This document shows positions 51,553 to 60,902 of a stretch of DNA of 64,000 bases, piece by piece. Every line of letters starts with the position of its first letter. Positions within the stretch are counted from its first letter, which is position 1. The position numbers and the translations under genes are program-made. Origin of the DNA: F23-B02 sp963625685 (lineage in GTDB: Bacteria > Bacillota > Clostridia > Oscillospirales > Oscillospiraceae); NCBI GenBank assembly GCA_963625685.1, contig CAVFTR010000001.1, positions 310,001-374,000 on the forward strand, in the 5' to 3' direction. The notes under the pieces are model-generated. The model had not been told where the DNA came from. It was given only the letters and a program-made list of their open reading frames with translations, and did no database searches.

Positions 51553-53091
51553 TCATGAAGCCGTCGGGGAAAGGTACTCGCTGAGCAGCGCCTTCACCGA
51601 GTCGTCCGGCGACGTTTTTTCTATCGCGGCGCGGAATTCGGCGGTGGCGACCTCCTTGAACATGTGCTCTGCATACCAGGTGCGCATGAATGAATCAAAG
51701 CTGTCCGCGCCCATCGCCTGGCGCAGCTTCCAAAGAAATTCGGGACCGGTCTTGTAAACGGCAAGGACATAGCTGCTGAAGATGCCCGTGTCGTTATCGC
51801 TGCCGTATTCGTCATAGCTCAGGTCGATATATTTTTCCGGCAGCGTGCCTTCATACTCAAGGATCATTTCCCCGACATTCTCTTCGCTGACGCCGGTATA
51901 TAGCTGATAGACATACTCGCCGAGCACGGCAAAGCTCTCGTCGAGCCAGGCCTCGCGGTACCGGTCGTTGCCGACGGCGGCGTAGAACCACTCGTGCGCC
52001 GCCTCGTGGGCAACGTCAAGATATATAGTGTCGTCTACGTCAATGCCATCGATAAGCGAATCGGCAAAGCTGTCGGTTATGCGCACCATGCCGGGGTACT
52101 CCATACCGCTCTGTTTATACCGTGTCTGAACGACGTCGAGCGTGTCATAGGGGTACCTGCCCCAGGCCTCTTCAAAGGCCTTAACAGCGTCCACTGCCGC
52201 CTTGAGCGATATCTCGCCCTGTCTTTTGTTGGCTTCACTGTTTGAGCTGTAATAGCTGTTTACCGTGACGTCGCCGGCCATGGCTGTGAGCTTTTCAAAG
52301 CTGCTGCCGGCAATGACTGCAAAGTCACGCACATTTTCGGCCCTGAGCGTCCATGTTCCGTCGGCATTTTTCGTCTCGCTGCCGGTGGAGACCACCGTGT
52401 ACTCATCGGGGATGCTCAGGGTCATTTCATAGCTTCCGCAGCGGGAGTAGAAGCATTCGCCGTCGACGAAATACGGCGTTTCGTTCCACTTGCCGTCAAT
52501 GTACTCGGCGAGCATTGGATATGCCTGCGAAAGGCAGGCGACGCTCCGGCCGCCGTAGTCATCGCCGTCAACCTGGGACCAGCTCAGGCGCTGGCCGCCG
52601 CAGGGTATCTCGGCAGCGTAGTCGACCGTTACGCTCGTGCGCTCACCGGGCTTAAGCGGCGCAGACAGCGTGACGTAAACGACCGACTTGTCCTCCTGCA
52701 CATCAAAATCGAGCGCTTTCCCGTCGGCATCCTTAACGCCGCGGATGCTGCCGGGCGTGTAATCGCCGCCCGCGCTGTTTTCAAGCTCGAGATTCGACGC
52801 CGCGTAATCGCGCAGGCAGATGCGCTCCCATGCGTCGGAGCTTGTGTTGGTAAAGCTGACGACCGCGGTCTCCTTCAAATGCGCGGCAAGGCTGCCGCTG
52901 CCGGTATCCGCCGGCGTGAACTCGGCCGTCAGGCTGTATACGGGCTGCGCTCCCGTATCGGCGGACGGCGTTTCCGTGGTCCCGGGCTCTGCGCTTTCGC
53001 CGCAGGCAGCCAGGCTTATGAGCATTGCCGCTGTGAGCAGCATGCAGCTTATACTTCTTGATCTCACGATATTGTTCGTCTTACAGATCAT
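51553..53091 (-). CDS. M1-family zinc metallopeptidase lipoprotein
   Basis: 512 residues. Lipoprotein-type signal (LISLAAC, lipidated Cys near 29), a beta-rich N-terminal domain, then a gluzincin core with HEAAHEWF (HExxH) near 365 and WLDESFA, whose Glu is the third zinc ligand. Expected outside the membrane as an aminopeptidase. It overlaps uppP by 4 bases and has no clear SD; an internal ATG at codon 17 is a less likely start since it shortens the n-region. Confidence 0.85.
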   Translation of the reverse strand: MICKTNNIVRSRSISCMLLTAAMLISLAACGESAEPGTTETPSADTGAQPVYSLTAEFTPADTGSGSLAAHLKETAVVSFTNTSSDAWERICLRDYAASNLELENSAGGDYTPGSIRGVKDADGKALDFDVQEDKSVVYVTLSAPLKPGERTSVTVDYAAEIPCGGQRLSWSQVDGDDYGGRSVACLSQAYPMLAEYIDGKWNETPYFVDGECFYSRCGSYEMTLSIPDEYTVVSTGSETKNADGTWTLRAENVRDFAVIAGSSFEKLTAMAGDVTVNSYYSSNSEANKRQGEISLKAAVDAVKAFEEAWGRYPYDTLDVVQTRYKQSGMEYPGMVRITDSFADSLIDGIDVDDTIYLDVAHEAAHEWFYAAVGNDRYREAWLDESFAVLGEYVYQLYTGVSEENVGEMILEYEGTLPEKYIDLSYDEYGSDNDTGIFSSYVLAVYKTGPEFLWKLRQAMGADSFDSFMRTWYAEHMFKEVATAEFRAAIEKTSPDDSVKALLSEYLSPTAS

Positions 53092-53900
53092 TTAAGCAAA
53101 AAATACGCGATCACGACCGCGCCGAGGATGATGCGGTACCAGCCGAATATCCTGAAGTCCTTTTTCTTGATATAGCTCATGAGGAGCTTTATGACCGCGA
53201 CCGACACCAAAAATGCTACGAGGCAGCCGAGGCCGAGCGTTACGAGCTCAGCACTCGTGAAGGAAAAGCCGAAGGCCAGCAGCTTCAGAAGCGAGACACC
53301 GAGCATGACCGGCACGGCGAGAAAGAAGGTAAACTCCGCCGCCGCAACGCGCGACACTCCAATGATAAGCCCGCCTATTATGGTCGAGCCGCTGCGCGAG
53401 GTGCCGGGGATTATCGACAGCGCCTGGAACAGGCCGATGACGAGCGCGTCCTTATACGATATCTCTTCGAGAGTTTTGACTCTCGGTTCCCGGCCGCGGT
53501 TCCAGTTTTCAATGACTATGAACGCGACACCGTAGACGATCAGCGCCGCCGCGACGACATAGCAGTTATCGACAAAATCGAGGATGAGATACGCGATAAA
53601 GCCGGGGATGCAGGCTATAACGACCTTGAGCCACAGCACAAAGGTGTCCTTTTTTATGAAGCTGCCGTTTTCCCTCCCGCTCTGAAAGGGCCACATCCTG
53701 TCCCAATAGAGGATAATGACAGCCAGGATCGCGCCGAGCTGGATGACATACAGGAACATCTCGCGAAATTCGGGCGTGACGTTCATGTGGATAAATTCAT
53801 CCACCAGCAGCATGTGGCCGGTGCTCGAAATGGGCAGCCACTCGGTTATGCCCTCGACTATGCCGATGATTATTACTTTTATGAGTTCAATAATATCCAT
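53088..53900 (-). CDS. uppP: Undecaprenyl-diphosphatase UppP
   Basis: BacA-type membrane phosphatase that regenerates undecaprenyl phosphate for wall synthesis. 270 residues, about eight hydrophobic segments. The motifs are GIVEGITEWLPISSTGHM near 13-30 and IPGTSRSGSTIIGG near 163. It follows asnA by 21 bp. Confidence 0.96.
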   Translation of the reverse strand: MDIIELIKVIIIGIVEGITEWLPISSTGHMLLVDEFIHMNVTPEFREMFLYVIQLGAILAVIILYWDRMWPFQSGRENGSFIKKDTFVLWLKVVIACIPGFIAYLILDFVDNCYVVAAALIVYGVAFIVIENWNRGREPRVKTLEEISYKDALVIGLFQALSIIPGTSRSGSTIIGGLIIGVSRVAAAEFTFFLAVPVMLGVSLLKLLAFGFSFTSAELVTLGLGCLVAFLVSVAVIKLLMSYIKKKDFRIFGWYRIILGAVVIAYFLLK

Positions 53901-53921
53901 ATGGTCAACCTATGCGGCACA

Positions 53922-54935
53922 TTACAGGAGCATGACTCCCTTTTCGGCGCAGACAGCCTCGGTGTGCTTATCCCATATGGATACCTGTACCTCGCCTATG
54001 TGCGCCTTGCCCAGCAGGAGCATGGACACTCGCGACTGACCGATGCCGCCGCCTATGGTGAGGGGAAGCTCGCCGTTCAGAAGCATTTTATGGTACGGAA
54101 GCTCCCTGCGGTCGTCGCAGCCGGAAAGGCGCAGCTGTCTGTCCAGCGACTCGGGGTCGACGCGGATACCCATTGAGGATATCTCGATGGCGCAGTCGAG
54201 CCAGTCGCACCAGAACAGTATATCGCCGTTGAGCGACCAGTCGTCGTAGTCGGGAGCGCGGCCGTCATGCGGCCTGCCGGAGCGCAGAGCGCCGCCGATG
54301 CCGATGATGAAAACGGTCCTGTGCTCGCGGGTGAAGGCGTTCTCGCGCTGCTTTGCCGTCATGTCGGGGTACATGTCCTCAAGCTCCTGCGAGGTGACGA
54401 AGGTAACGTTGCGTTCGAGCTTCGGCAGGCACTGGAGCTGGGGATAGATGGCCTGCATGGTGTCCTGCGTGTCGCACAGGGCTCTGACGATATCCATAAC
54501 GGTCAGCTTGAGATAGTCGATATTGCGGTTTTCCGCCAGGATGACCTTCTCCCAGTCCCACTGGTCGACGTAGACCGAGTGCAGATTGTCAAGCTCGTCC
54601 TCGTCGCGGCGGATGGCGTCCATATCGGTGTAAATGCCCTTGCCGGGGAAGAAGTTATAGCGCTTGAGCGCGAGACGCTTCCACTTCGCAAGCGACTGCA
54701 CCACCTGCGCCGTCGCATCAGAGCGCAGGATATCAAAGGATACGGGGCGTTCGTAGCCGTTGAGGTTATCGTTAAGTCCGGAATTAGAGTCGACAAACAG
54801 TGGCGCGGACACGCGGTAAAGATTCAAAAGTGCCGCGAGCCTGTCCTCAAACAGGCGCTTTAAAAGGCTTATGGCTTTCTGCGTATCGTAAACGCTGAGG
54901 ATACTTTTGTATCCGTCCGGAATTCTGATCTCCAT
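53922..54935 (-). CDS. asnA: Aspartate-ammonia ligase (asparagine synthetase A)
   Basis: Class II aaRS-like enzyme making asparagine from aspartate, ammonia and ATP. 337 residues, the usual length. Motifs are VSAPLFVDSNSGLNDNLNG, VQSLAKWKRLAL, VDQWDWEK and GGGIGQSRVSMLLLGKAHIGE. GGAGG precedes the ATG. The 61-bp upstream gap holds only the neighbour's terminator, so no T-box leader is present. Confidence 0.96.
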   Translation of the reverse strand: MEIRIPDGYKSILSVYDTQKAISLLKRLFEDRLAALLNLYRVSAPLFVDSNSGLNDNLNGYERPVSFDILRSDATAQVVQSLAKWKRLALKRYNFFPGKGIYTDMDAIRRDEDELDNLHSVYVDQWDWEKVILAENRNIDYLKLTVMDIVRALCDTQDTMQAIYPQLQCLPKLERNVTFVTSQELEDMYPDMTAKQRENAFTREHRTVFIIGIGGALRSGRPHDGRAPDYDDWSLNGDILFWCDWLDCAIEISSMGIRVDPESLDRQLRLSGCDDRRELPYHKMLLNGELPLTIGGGIGQSRVSMLLLGKAHIGEVQVSIWDKHTEAVCAEKGVMLL

Positions 54936-54968
54936 GGTTTTCCTCCTTGGTTTGTGTTTACAATATAT

Positions 54969-54995
54969 AAAACGCCCATCTGAGATGGGCGTTTT
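54969..54995 (-). terminator. Intrinsic terminator of the DUF4364 gene
   Basis: AAAACGCCCATC and GATGGGCGTTTT with a 3-nt loop. Confidence 0.88.
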
Positions 54996-54996
54996 A

Positions 54997-55536
54997 TTAC
55001 CCTTTTTTATCCTCGGGCTTTTTATCCAAAAGCTCGATTATCTTGCAGTATATCTCCTCCGCCCTGTCGCGGAAGTTCTCCTCTATGCGTGCAGCCTGCT
55101 GTTCGCCGGACGAGAGGATGTTGAGTCTTATTATCTCGCCCTTGCCGTCGCTCATGGCAAGGGTCACGAAGCAGCCGCTGTCGCGGTTGCGGTGCTGGGC
55201 CGTGATCATTGACAGGCGGCGCAGCCTCTCGGCCTCGGGGGCGATTATCTTCTCTGCCCTTTTGCGCACCGAAAACGGCAGGCTGCTCTCGACCGTTTCG
55301 GCCGCGTCCGCGCCGCGCTTGCTGACGCGCAGACCCGTCTCCTCCTCAATGACAAGGCCGCTTTCAATAAGCTCGGCAAGGCAGTCGGAATATTCAAAAT
55401 AGCCGAAGCCCTCGTCGCACTGCTGCGTGAAGTCCTGGAGGTCTATGGGCGCGACTATGCCCGGCAGCCGGCGGAGAATAAACAGTATGAGGATCTTTAT
55501 ATCCAGCTTTTCATGGATAAAGCCGTATCTTTCCAT
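54997..55536 (-). CDS. DUF4364 family protein
   Basis: 179 residues. The start (DIKILILFILRRLPGIVAPIDL, quoted in part: LILFILRRLPG) and the following helices (DCLAELIESGLVIEEETGLRVS) look like a winged-helix domain, consistent with DUF4364. Possible DNA-binding regulator; no target evident. It ends with a good terminator. Confidence 0.8.
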   Translation of the reverse strand: MERYGFIHEKLDIKILILFILRRLPGIVAPIDLQDFTQQCDEGFGYFEYSDCLAELIESGLVIEEETGLRVSKRGADAAETVESSLPFSVRKRAEKIIAPEAERLRRLSMITAQHRNRDSGCFVTLAMSDGKGEIIRLNILSSGEQQAARIEENFRDRAEEIYCKIIELLDKKPEDKKG

Positions 55537-55573
55537 AACACTCTCCCGAAAAACGTATTATACCTGCTGAGTC

Positions 55574-55759
55574 TTACTCGCTCTTTTTATAGACGTCGAT
55601 GCATATGAATATTACGACGACCGTCGTTATGTGCATGATGATGCTCTTCGGCGAAAAGGGTGCGGTCTTTGAGCTTATAATGCCGAAGTCGGCCAGTATC
55701 ATCGCAAAGAGTATCAGCACCTCGACGGCTATGAGAATGAGCCATATCTTTCTTTTCAT
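55574..55759 (-). CDS. Small two-span membrane protein
   Basis: 61 residues, hydrophobic at about 5-24 and 40-55. Strong GGGAG/GGAGC SD region and a plausible promoter upstream make it a real gene. Family not recognised. Confidence 0.65.
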   Translation of the reverse strand: MKRKIWLILIAVEVLILFAMILADFGIISSKTAPFSPKSIIMHITTVVVIFICIDVYKKSE

Positions 55760-55790
55760 CCTGCTCCCTCCCCCTATTTCTCTATCCTAT

Positions 55791-55819
55791 ATAATAATAC
55801 ATACTTTTCTTTTTGTAAA
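55791..55819 (-). promoter_or_regulatory. Promoter of the 61-residue membrane protein
   Basis: Minus strand: TTTACA (55814-55819), 17-bp spacer, TATTAT (55791-55796). Confidence 0.55.
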
Positions 55820-55830
55820 TGCAAGATTCT

Positions 55831-55858
55831 TCACATTTTGAAGCAGGGCGCATAGACT
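55831..55858 (+). promoter_or_regulatory. Sigma-E-like promoter of the conserved unknown gene
   Basis: TCACATT (55831-55837), 13-bp spacer, CATAGACT (55851-55858). The -10 is identical to that proposed for spoIVA; the spacer is 1 bp shorter. Confidence 0.55.
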
Positions 55859-55901
55859 GTACTGAAGTTTCTCTTCAATTACATCCTTGGGAGGTATATT
55901 T

Positions 55902-56690
55902 ATGGCAGACAGGGTCGTGCCCGGTCCGGTCAATGATAACGACTGCATAAAGCAGGCCGTTTGCGTGAATACGAGAAAGATAATGGACGCCTGCCGCGAC
56001 AAGGACTGCATCGAGGATCTGCGCGTTTACCCCACGGCGAGCTCTCTTCCCTACATAGAGAGCGCGTTCAGCGTGCGTCCTAAATGCGCGCAGCTTCTGC
56101 AGTGCGAGGTGAAGGTCAACGAGATCTGCCTCAACCGCGGCTACTACACGGTCGACGTCACCTACTTCTACAAGATAAGCGGCGAGACCTTTCCCGCAAA
56201 TCAGAGCTTCACCGGACTCGCCGTATTCGATAAGCGCGTCATGCTCTTCGGCTCGGAGGGCAGGGTCAGGAGCTTTTCCTCCGACGCCGCAGGCGCTGTG
56301 AGCGGCGAGGGCAGCATGCCCTTTGCCGAGGTCGACGCCGTCGACCCCATAGCGCTGCACATGACGCTCGCCGATACCGCGCTGCCCGACCCGGGCATAG
56401 ATCAGCGCGATATTCCGCAGAGCATACTCGATTCCTTCGGCGAGGAGCTGTCCGTCACTGGCGGCGCGCGCCACGTCTATGTCACCCTCGGGCAGTTTTC
56501 CATCATCCGCCTTGAGCGGAGCACTCAGCTGCTAATCCCTGCCTACGATTACTGCCTGCCGGAGAAGGAGTGCGTCGGCACGAACGAGGATGACCCCTGC
56601 ACGATGTTCGGCCGCATAAGCTTTCCCGTCGACGAGTTCTTCCCGCCCGACAGCGTCGAGACGGCAGCCGATTACAAAAGCATGGTGTAG
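55902..56690 (+). CDS. Conserved Cys-containing protein, probably sporulation-linked
   Basis: 262 residues from the ATG at 55902 (GGGAGG 7 nt upstream; a TTG five codons earlier overlaps the SD). No signal peptide or TM. The N-terminus has DCIKQAVCVNTRKIMDAC and RDKDCIEDLRVYP; CxxxE/CTMFGRISFP occurs near the C-terminus. I do not recognise a named family. The CATAGACT box upstream suggests mother-cell expression, so a coat or other spore-assembly role is an inference only. It ends in a strong terminator and is convergent with yebC. Confidence 0.75.
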   Translation: MADRVVPGPVNDNDCIKQAVCVNTRKIMDACRDKDCIEDLRVYPTASSLPYIESAFSVRPKCAQLLQCEVKVNEICLNRGYYTVDVTYFYKISGETFPANQSFTGLAVFDKRVMLFGSEGRVRSFSSDAAGAVSGEGSMPFAEVDAVDPIALHMTLADTALPDPGIDQRDIPQSILDSFGEELSVTGGARHVYVTLGQFSIIRLERSTQLLIPAYDYCLPEKECVGTNEDDPCTMFGRISFPVDEFFPPDSVETAADYKSMV

Positions 56691-56696
56691 GCAACG

Positions 56697-56729
56697 AAAA
56701 AAGTCAAGGACGCGTGTCCTTGACTTTTT
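56697..56729. terminator. Bidirectional terminator before yebC
   Basis: AAAAAAGTCAAGGAC, 3-nt loop, GTCCTTGACTTTTT. Confidence 0.92.
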
Positions 56730-56740
56730 CACATATCAGA

Positions 56741-57475
56741 TCACTCTTCCCAGTTGTGCCAAACGTTCTGAACATCGTCGTTATCCTCGAACATGTCGAG
56801 CATCTTCTGCATGTTCTTGATATCGTCCTCGCTCGTGAGCTTTATGTAGCCGTTCTGGGGAAGCATCTCGACCTGCGCCGACAGGAGCTTATAGCCCGCC
56901 GCGCTTATCTTGTCGGCAATGGGAGCCACGTCGTCGGGAGCGGTGTACACGACGAAGGTCTCGCCGTCGGGCTCAAAATCGTCGGCGCCGGCGTCAAGGA
57001 CCTCCATCATGACCTCGTCCTCGTCGAGCTCCTCGTCCTCGTTGTCGATGACGATAACGCCCTTCTTGTCAAAGGACCAGGACACGCAGTTTGCCGCGCC
57101 CATGTTTCCGCCGTATTTATCGAAGTAGTGACGTATCTCGCCCGCCGTGCGGTTGCGGTTGTCGGTCATCGTCTCGACGATGACGGCGACGCCGGAGGGG
57201 CCGTAGCCTTCGTAAACTATCTTCTCGTAATTATCGGTATTGCCTGCGCCGAGCGCCTTGTCGATGGTGCGCTTTATGTTGTCGTTAGGCATATTCGCAG
57301 CCTTGGCCTTGGTGATGACAGCCGCCAGGCGCGAGTTGTTGTTCGGGTCGCCGCTGCCGCCTTCCTTGACGGCGACGATCATTTCACGGGCGATCTTCGT
57401 AAACGCCTGAGCGCGCTTTGCGTCGGCAGCGCCCTTTGTCTTCTGTATATTATGCCATTTGGAATGTCCGGACAT
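56741..57475 (-). CDS. YebC/PmpR-family protein
   Basis: 244 residues, the usual length. Family motifs are MSGHSKWHNIQ at the start, REMIVAVKEGG, and YEGYGPSGVAVIVETMTDNRNRT (quoted in part: GYGPSGVAVIVE). Members are annotated as transcription regulators; recent work links relatives to translation of difficult sequences. GAGGAGC precedes the ATG and the gene has a near-consensus promoter. Confidence 0.94.
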   Translation of the reverse strand: MSGHSKWHNIQKTKGAADAKRAQAFTKIAREMIVAVKEGGSGDPNNNSRLAAVITKAKAANMPNDNIKRTIDKALGAGNTDNYEKIVYEGYGPSGVAVIVETMTDNRNRTAGEIRHYFDKYGGNMGAANCVSWSFDKKGVIVIDNEDEELDEDEVMMEVLDAGADDFEPDGETFVVYTAPDDVAPIADKISAAGYKLLSAQVEMLPQNGYIKLTSEDDIKNMQKMLDMFEDNDDVQNVWHNWEE

Positions 57476-57521
57476 ATGAAAACAGCTCCTCTAATAGTAT
57501 TATTGCGAATTAACGGCAGTT

Positions 57522-57550
57522 ATTATACCACAAACTCACATTCATGACAA
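57522..57550 (-). promoter_or_regulatory. Promoter of yebC
   Basis: Minus strand: TTGTCA (57545-57550), 17-bp spacer, TATAAT (57522-57527). It begins right after the DUF1015 stop. Confidence 0.78.
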
Positions 57551-57557
57551 GGACAAT

Positions 57558-58787
57558 TTACTTGATTTTGCGGCACTCGAGATAATAGCGCTTATCGCTG
57601 CCGTGGCCGATGGAAAAGCTCTTCTTGGGGAACGGGCCGCTTTTCATGACCGAGGAAAACAGCTCCGTCTTTTCCATGCGCGGCAGAAGTATGCCCGCGC
57701 AGCCGAAGCGCTGCGACATTTCGACGCATTCGCAGTCGCCGTGGATATAGTCGATATAGCCGCCGTGGCGCTCCGTGTAGGCCCTGCAGAAGTCCTCGCA
57801 GCTTCCGATGAGCTGCCCTATCGTGAGGCCGGAAACGCTCAGACTCTCCATGCCCTCGCCGGTGACGAGCTCAATGCTCCTGCCCTCGCCGGACTTACCT
57901 GCAAAAAAGGCCTTTGCCTCGGCGAAGAAGTCCGCGGGCTCTGTGTCGAAGATGACCTTGTGGATAGGCTCGAAGGTGATGGCGTCGTCGTGGATATTCA
58001 CGAGCTCGGCAAGCGCGTAACGCGCCGGCGCCGTCTCGCGCTCCGACTCCGGAAGGGTCCTTTTGAGCTCCTCCCAATGGCGCTTTGCCGCGGCGAGGCT
58101 GTGGTTGCCGTCGCCCATTGCAAAAACTATGGCGTTGTCCGCAAAGCCGTACTTGCGGCGCAGGACCTCGGGCTCCGCGAGCTTTTCGGCGGCCCTTGCG
58201 AGCCTGTCGTTATCCTTGACGAGCCAGCCGGCTATGCTGCCGCCGTCCTGCATGAGCTCAAAATCATAGACCTTCTCACCCTTTGTCACGGAGGAAAAGA
58301 CGATATTGTCGGGATCGTCCATGAATATCATGATATGCGGCATCTCGAGCGGCGCATTGCGGCGGATCCTTATGCGCGGGGGCAGTCTGTCCTCCACTGT
58401 GTGCTCGGTCGCTCTAATGGGGCTGTGCGTCCCCTCGGACCAGTCGTAGGCCTCAAGGTCGAACATTCCCACTATGCCGCGGCGGACCGCGCCGTCTCCG
58501 AGTCTGCGCTCGAGGCAGATATAGCTGTCGGGGCAGGTCCTGAAAATGCCCTTATCGAGATAGCTGCGCATTGCGGCGTTTATCCTGACGCTCTCGCTCT
58601 CCGGATCCTTTGTGCCGAGCTCGGCCTCCGGCAGCATAAGATTAAGCGTTGACGGCGCGTCGCCTACTATGGCCCTCACCTGCTGCCAGTACTCCGGCTC
58701 GGAGGTGAACTGGTCGCATGCCACGACGCTCCAGCGATGCATGTCGCAGGTTGGCAGAAGTATATCCGCCGGCTTGAATATCTGCAT
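57558..58787 (-). CDS. DUF1015 family protein
   Basis: 409 residues. Family-like motifs are HRWSVVACDQFTSEPEYW, NAIVFAMGDGNHSLAAAKRHW and FEPIHKVIF. Function unknown; the MGDGNHS loop suggests an enzymatic or nucleotide-binding site (inference). Third gene of glpK-Nudix-DUF1015, directly abutting the Nudix gene. Confidence 0.85.
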   Translation of the reverse strand: MQIFKPADILLPTCDMHRWSVVACDQFTSEPEYWQQVRAIVGDAPSTLNLMLPEAELGTKDPESESVRINAAMRSYLDKGIFRTCPDSYICLERRLGDGAVRRGIVGMFDLEAYDWSEGTHSPIRATEHTVEDRLPPRIRIRRNAPLEMPHIMIFMDDPDNIVFSSVTKGEKVYDFELMQDGGSIAGWLVKDNDRLARAAEKLAEPEVLRRKYGFADNAIVFAMGDGNHSLAAAKRHWEELKRTLPESERETAPARYALAELVNIHDDAITFEPIHKVIFDTEPADFFAEAKAFFAGKSGEGRSIELVTGEGMESLSVSGLTIGQLIGSCEDFCRAYTERHGGYIDYIHGDCECVEMSQRFGCAGILLPRMEKTELFSSVMKSGPFPKKSFSIGHGSDKRYYLECRKIK

Positions 58788-59357
58788 TTACAGTACCTCC
58801 AATGCTATCTGAGTCCATGTCTCCAGGCTGTCGAAATTGTTCTCAAGCTCCCTTTTCGTCATCCACAGGCCCTCGAGCTTTTCCGTCTCCCTGACAGTTA
58901 CCTCTCCCTCGACGGGCAGGATAAAGCACGCGCCCAGGTGGACGCTGCCGACGGCGTTAGAGTCGTCATTTATGAAGCCGCAGGGTCTGAGCTCGCCGTG
59001 CCGCGTGAGCCCGACCTCCTCGTGTATCTCGCGCCAGAGCCCGCGCATGAGCATATCTCCCTGCTCGTCGACGGGATTGATATGACCGCCGACGCCGATG
59101 GACAGCTTGCCGTGCAGGCGCGCCTCGCCGCCCTTATTGAGCCTGCGCATGGCAAATATCTCATCGCCGCGCCGCAGTATCACGTAGGGTATGATCTGCT
59201 TATGGTCCGGCCTCTCCTCGGCCTCGGGGCGGGGCATGAACTCATGCTCGTTTTTTATGATATCAAAAAGCTCCTGCGTGCAGTCGCTTATAAGCCCGTT
59301 GCGGCCGGATATATAGCTGTCTATCTTATTTCGCCGTACTACCAATACCTGTTCCAT
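58788..59357 (-). CDS. Nudix hydrolase
   Basis: 189 residues from the ATG at 59357; ATGs at 59360 and 59369 are alternatives, but GGGAAG sits best for 59357. The Nudix helix is GGHINPVDEQGDMLMRGLWREIHEEVG (quoted in part: LMRGLWREIHEEVG), slightly longer than canonical before the REhxEE core. Substrate unknown. Its start overlaps the glpK stop. Confidence 0.85.
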   Translation of the reverse strand: MEQVLVVRRNKIDSYISGRNGLISDCTQELFDIIKNEHEFMPRPEAEERPDHKQIIPYVILRRGDEIFAMRRLNKGGEARLHGKLSIGVGGHINPVDEQGDMLMRGLWREIHEEVGLTRHGELRPCGFINDDSNAVGSVHLGACFILPVEGEVTVRETEKLEGLWMTKRELENNFDSLETWTQIALEVL

Positions 59358-60859
59358 CATTCTTCCCATTTTGCCGCTCTTTCAACTGCGCGCAGCCACT
59401 TACTGTGCAGCTGCACGGCCTCGCTTTCATCCATCTGCGGGGTGAACACGCGGTCAGACTCGCGCAGCAGCGCAATATCACCTATGTCCTTCCACACTCC
59501 GACCGCAAGGCCCGCGAGAAAGGCCGCGCCGAAAGCCGTGGTCTCGACCATTTTGGGGCGGTCGATGGGCTTGCGGAGGATATCCGACTGGAACTGCATC
59601 ATGAAATTATTGACCGACGCGCCGCCGTCGACACGCAGGACGGAAAGCGGCTCGCCCGCGTCGAGCTCCATAGCGTCGAGAAGGTCCTTGACCTGATAGG
59701 CAATGCCCTCGAGCGCCGCGCGCGCTATATGCGCCTTCTTAGAGCCGCGGGTGAGGCCGACGATGGCGCCGCGGGCGTACATGTCCCAGCGCGGTGCGCC
59801 GAGGCCGGTGAAGGCCGAGACGAGGTACACGCCGCCGTTATCGGGAACGGAGGTCGCAAGAGCCTCGCACTCCGAGCTCGTGCTTAAAAGTCCGACCTCG
59901 TCGCGCAGCCACTGGATGGAGCTTCCGGCGTTGAAGACGCTGCCCTCAAGGGCGTAGGTGGTCCTGCCGCCTATCGACCATGCGACGCTCGTCACAAGTC
60001 CGCTCGCGCTGCGCACGGACTGCTCTCCCGTATTCAGGAGCGTGAAGCAGCCTGTTCCGTAGGTGTTCTTCGCCTGACCCTTTTCTATGCAGCCCTGACC
60101 GATGAGCGCCGCAGCCTGATCGCCCGCCGAGCCGCACACGGGTATGCCCGCGAGCATCTCAAGGCCGGTGATCCCGGGCGCTACCCTGCCGTAGACCATA
60201 GACGAGGGCACGGGCGTCGGCAGCATGGACATGGGTATGCCGAGCCTGTCGCACAGGGTCTCGTCCCACTCGAGCTTGTTGATGTCAAACAGCATCGTGC
60301 GCGAGCAGTTGGAGTAGTCGGACACATGCGACGCGCCGCCGGTGAGGTTCCAGATCAGCCATGAGTCGACGTTTCCGAACAGCAGCTCGCCGCGCTCGGC
60401 ACGCTCGCGCGCGCCCTCGACATTGTCAAGTATCCACTTTATCTTCGTTCCGGAAAAATACGCGTCTATGAGAAGTCCGGTCTTGTCGCGGACATAGTCG
60501 CCTATGCCCTCGGCGGCGAGCTTATCGCAGATCGAGGCCGTTCTTCTGCACTGCCAGACGATGGCGTTATACACGGGCCTGCCGGTGCTCTTATCCCAGA
60601 CTATCGTCGTCTCGCGCTGATTGGTTATGCCGATACCGGCGATATCCGTCGGCGACAGCTCGCTTTTTTCAAAGGCCTCGGCGAGAGCGCGAAGCTGCGT
60701 TTCCAGTATTACCATGGGGTCGTGCTCGACCCAGCCGGGCTTGGGATATATCTGCGGGAAGGGATACTGCGCTATCGTGACGGGCACGCCCCGGGCGTCG
60801 AAAACTATGGCGCGCGAGCTCGTCGTTCCCTGATCGAGCGCGACAACATAACCGTTCAT
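59357..60859 (-). CDS. glpK: Glycerol kinase
   Basis: Phosphorylates glycerol to glycerol-3-phosphate. 500 residues from the ATG at 60859 (GGAGG 7 nt upstream). Motifs are VALDQGTTSSRAIVFD, NQRETTIVW, WIVWNL-like LIWNLTGG, GSAGDQAAALIGQ and LRVDGGASVNNFMMQ. No glpF or glpD adjacent. Divergent from a lipase-like hydrolase. Confidence 0.96.
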   Translation of the reverse strand: MNGYVVALDQGTTSSRAIVFDARGVPVTIAQYPFPQIYPKPGWVEHDPMVILETQLRALAEAFEKSELSPTDIAGIGITNQRETTIVWDKSTGRPVYNAIVWQCRRTASICDKLAAEGIGDYVRDKTGLLIDAYFSGTKIKWILDNVEGARERAERGELLFGNVDSWLIWNLTGGASHVSDYSNCSRTMLFDINKLEWDETLCDRLGIPMSMLPTPVPSSMVYGRVAPGITGLEMLAGIPVCGSAGDQAAALIGQGCIEKGQAKNTYGTGCFTLLNTGEQSVRSASGLVTSVAWSIGGRTTYALEGSVFNAGSSIQWLRDEVGLLSTSSECEALATSVPDNGGVYLVSAFTGLGAPRWDMYARGAIVGLTRGSKKAHIARAALEGIAYQVKDLLDAMELDAGEPLSVLRVDGGASVNNFMMQFQSDILRKPIDRPKMVETTAFGAAFLAGLAVGVWKDIGDIALLRESDRVFTPQMDESEAVQLHSKWLRAVERAAKWEE

Positions 60860-60874
60860 TTGATTACCTCCATA

Positions 60875-60902
60875 TTGCATTTTACCGTAATTATGCTATA
60901 AT
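60875..60902 (+). promoter_or_regulatory. Promoter of the alpha/beta hydrolase gene
   Basis: TTGCAT (60875-60880), 16-bp spacer, TATAAT (60897-60902) with TGC upstream (extended -10). Confidence 0.65.

Noticed and set aside
54936..54996. T-box leader for asnA
   Set aside because: The gap is only 61 bp and holds a plain terminator hairpin; no specifier or T-box sequence.
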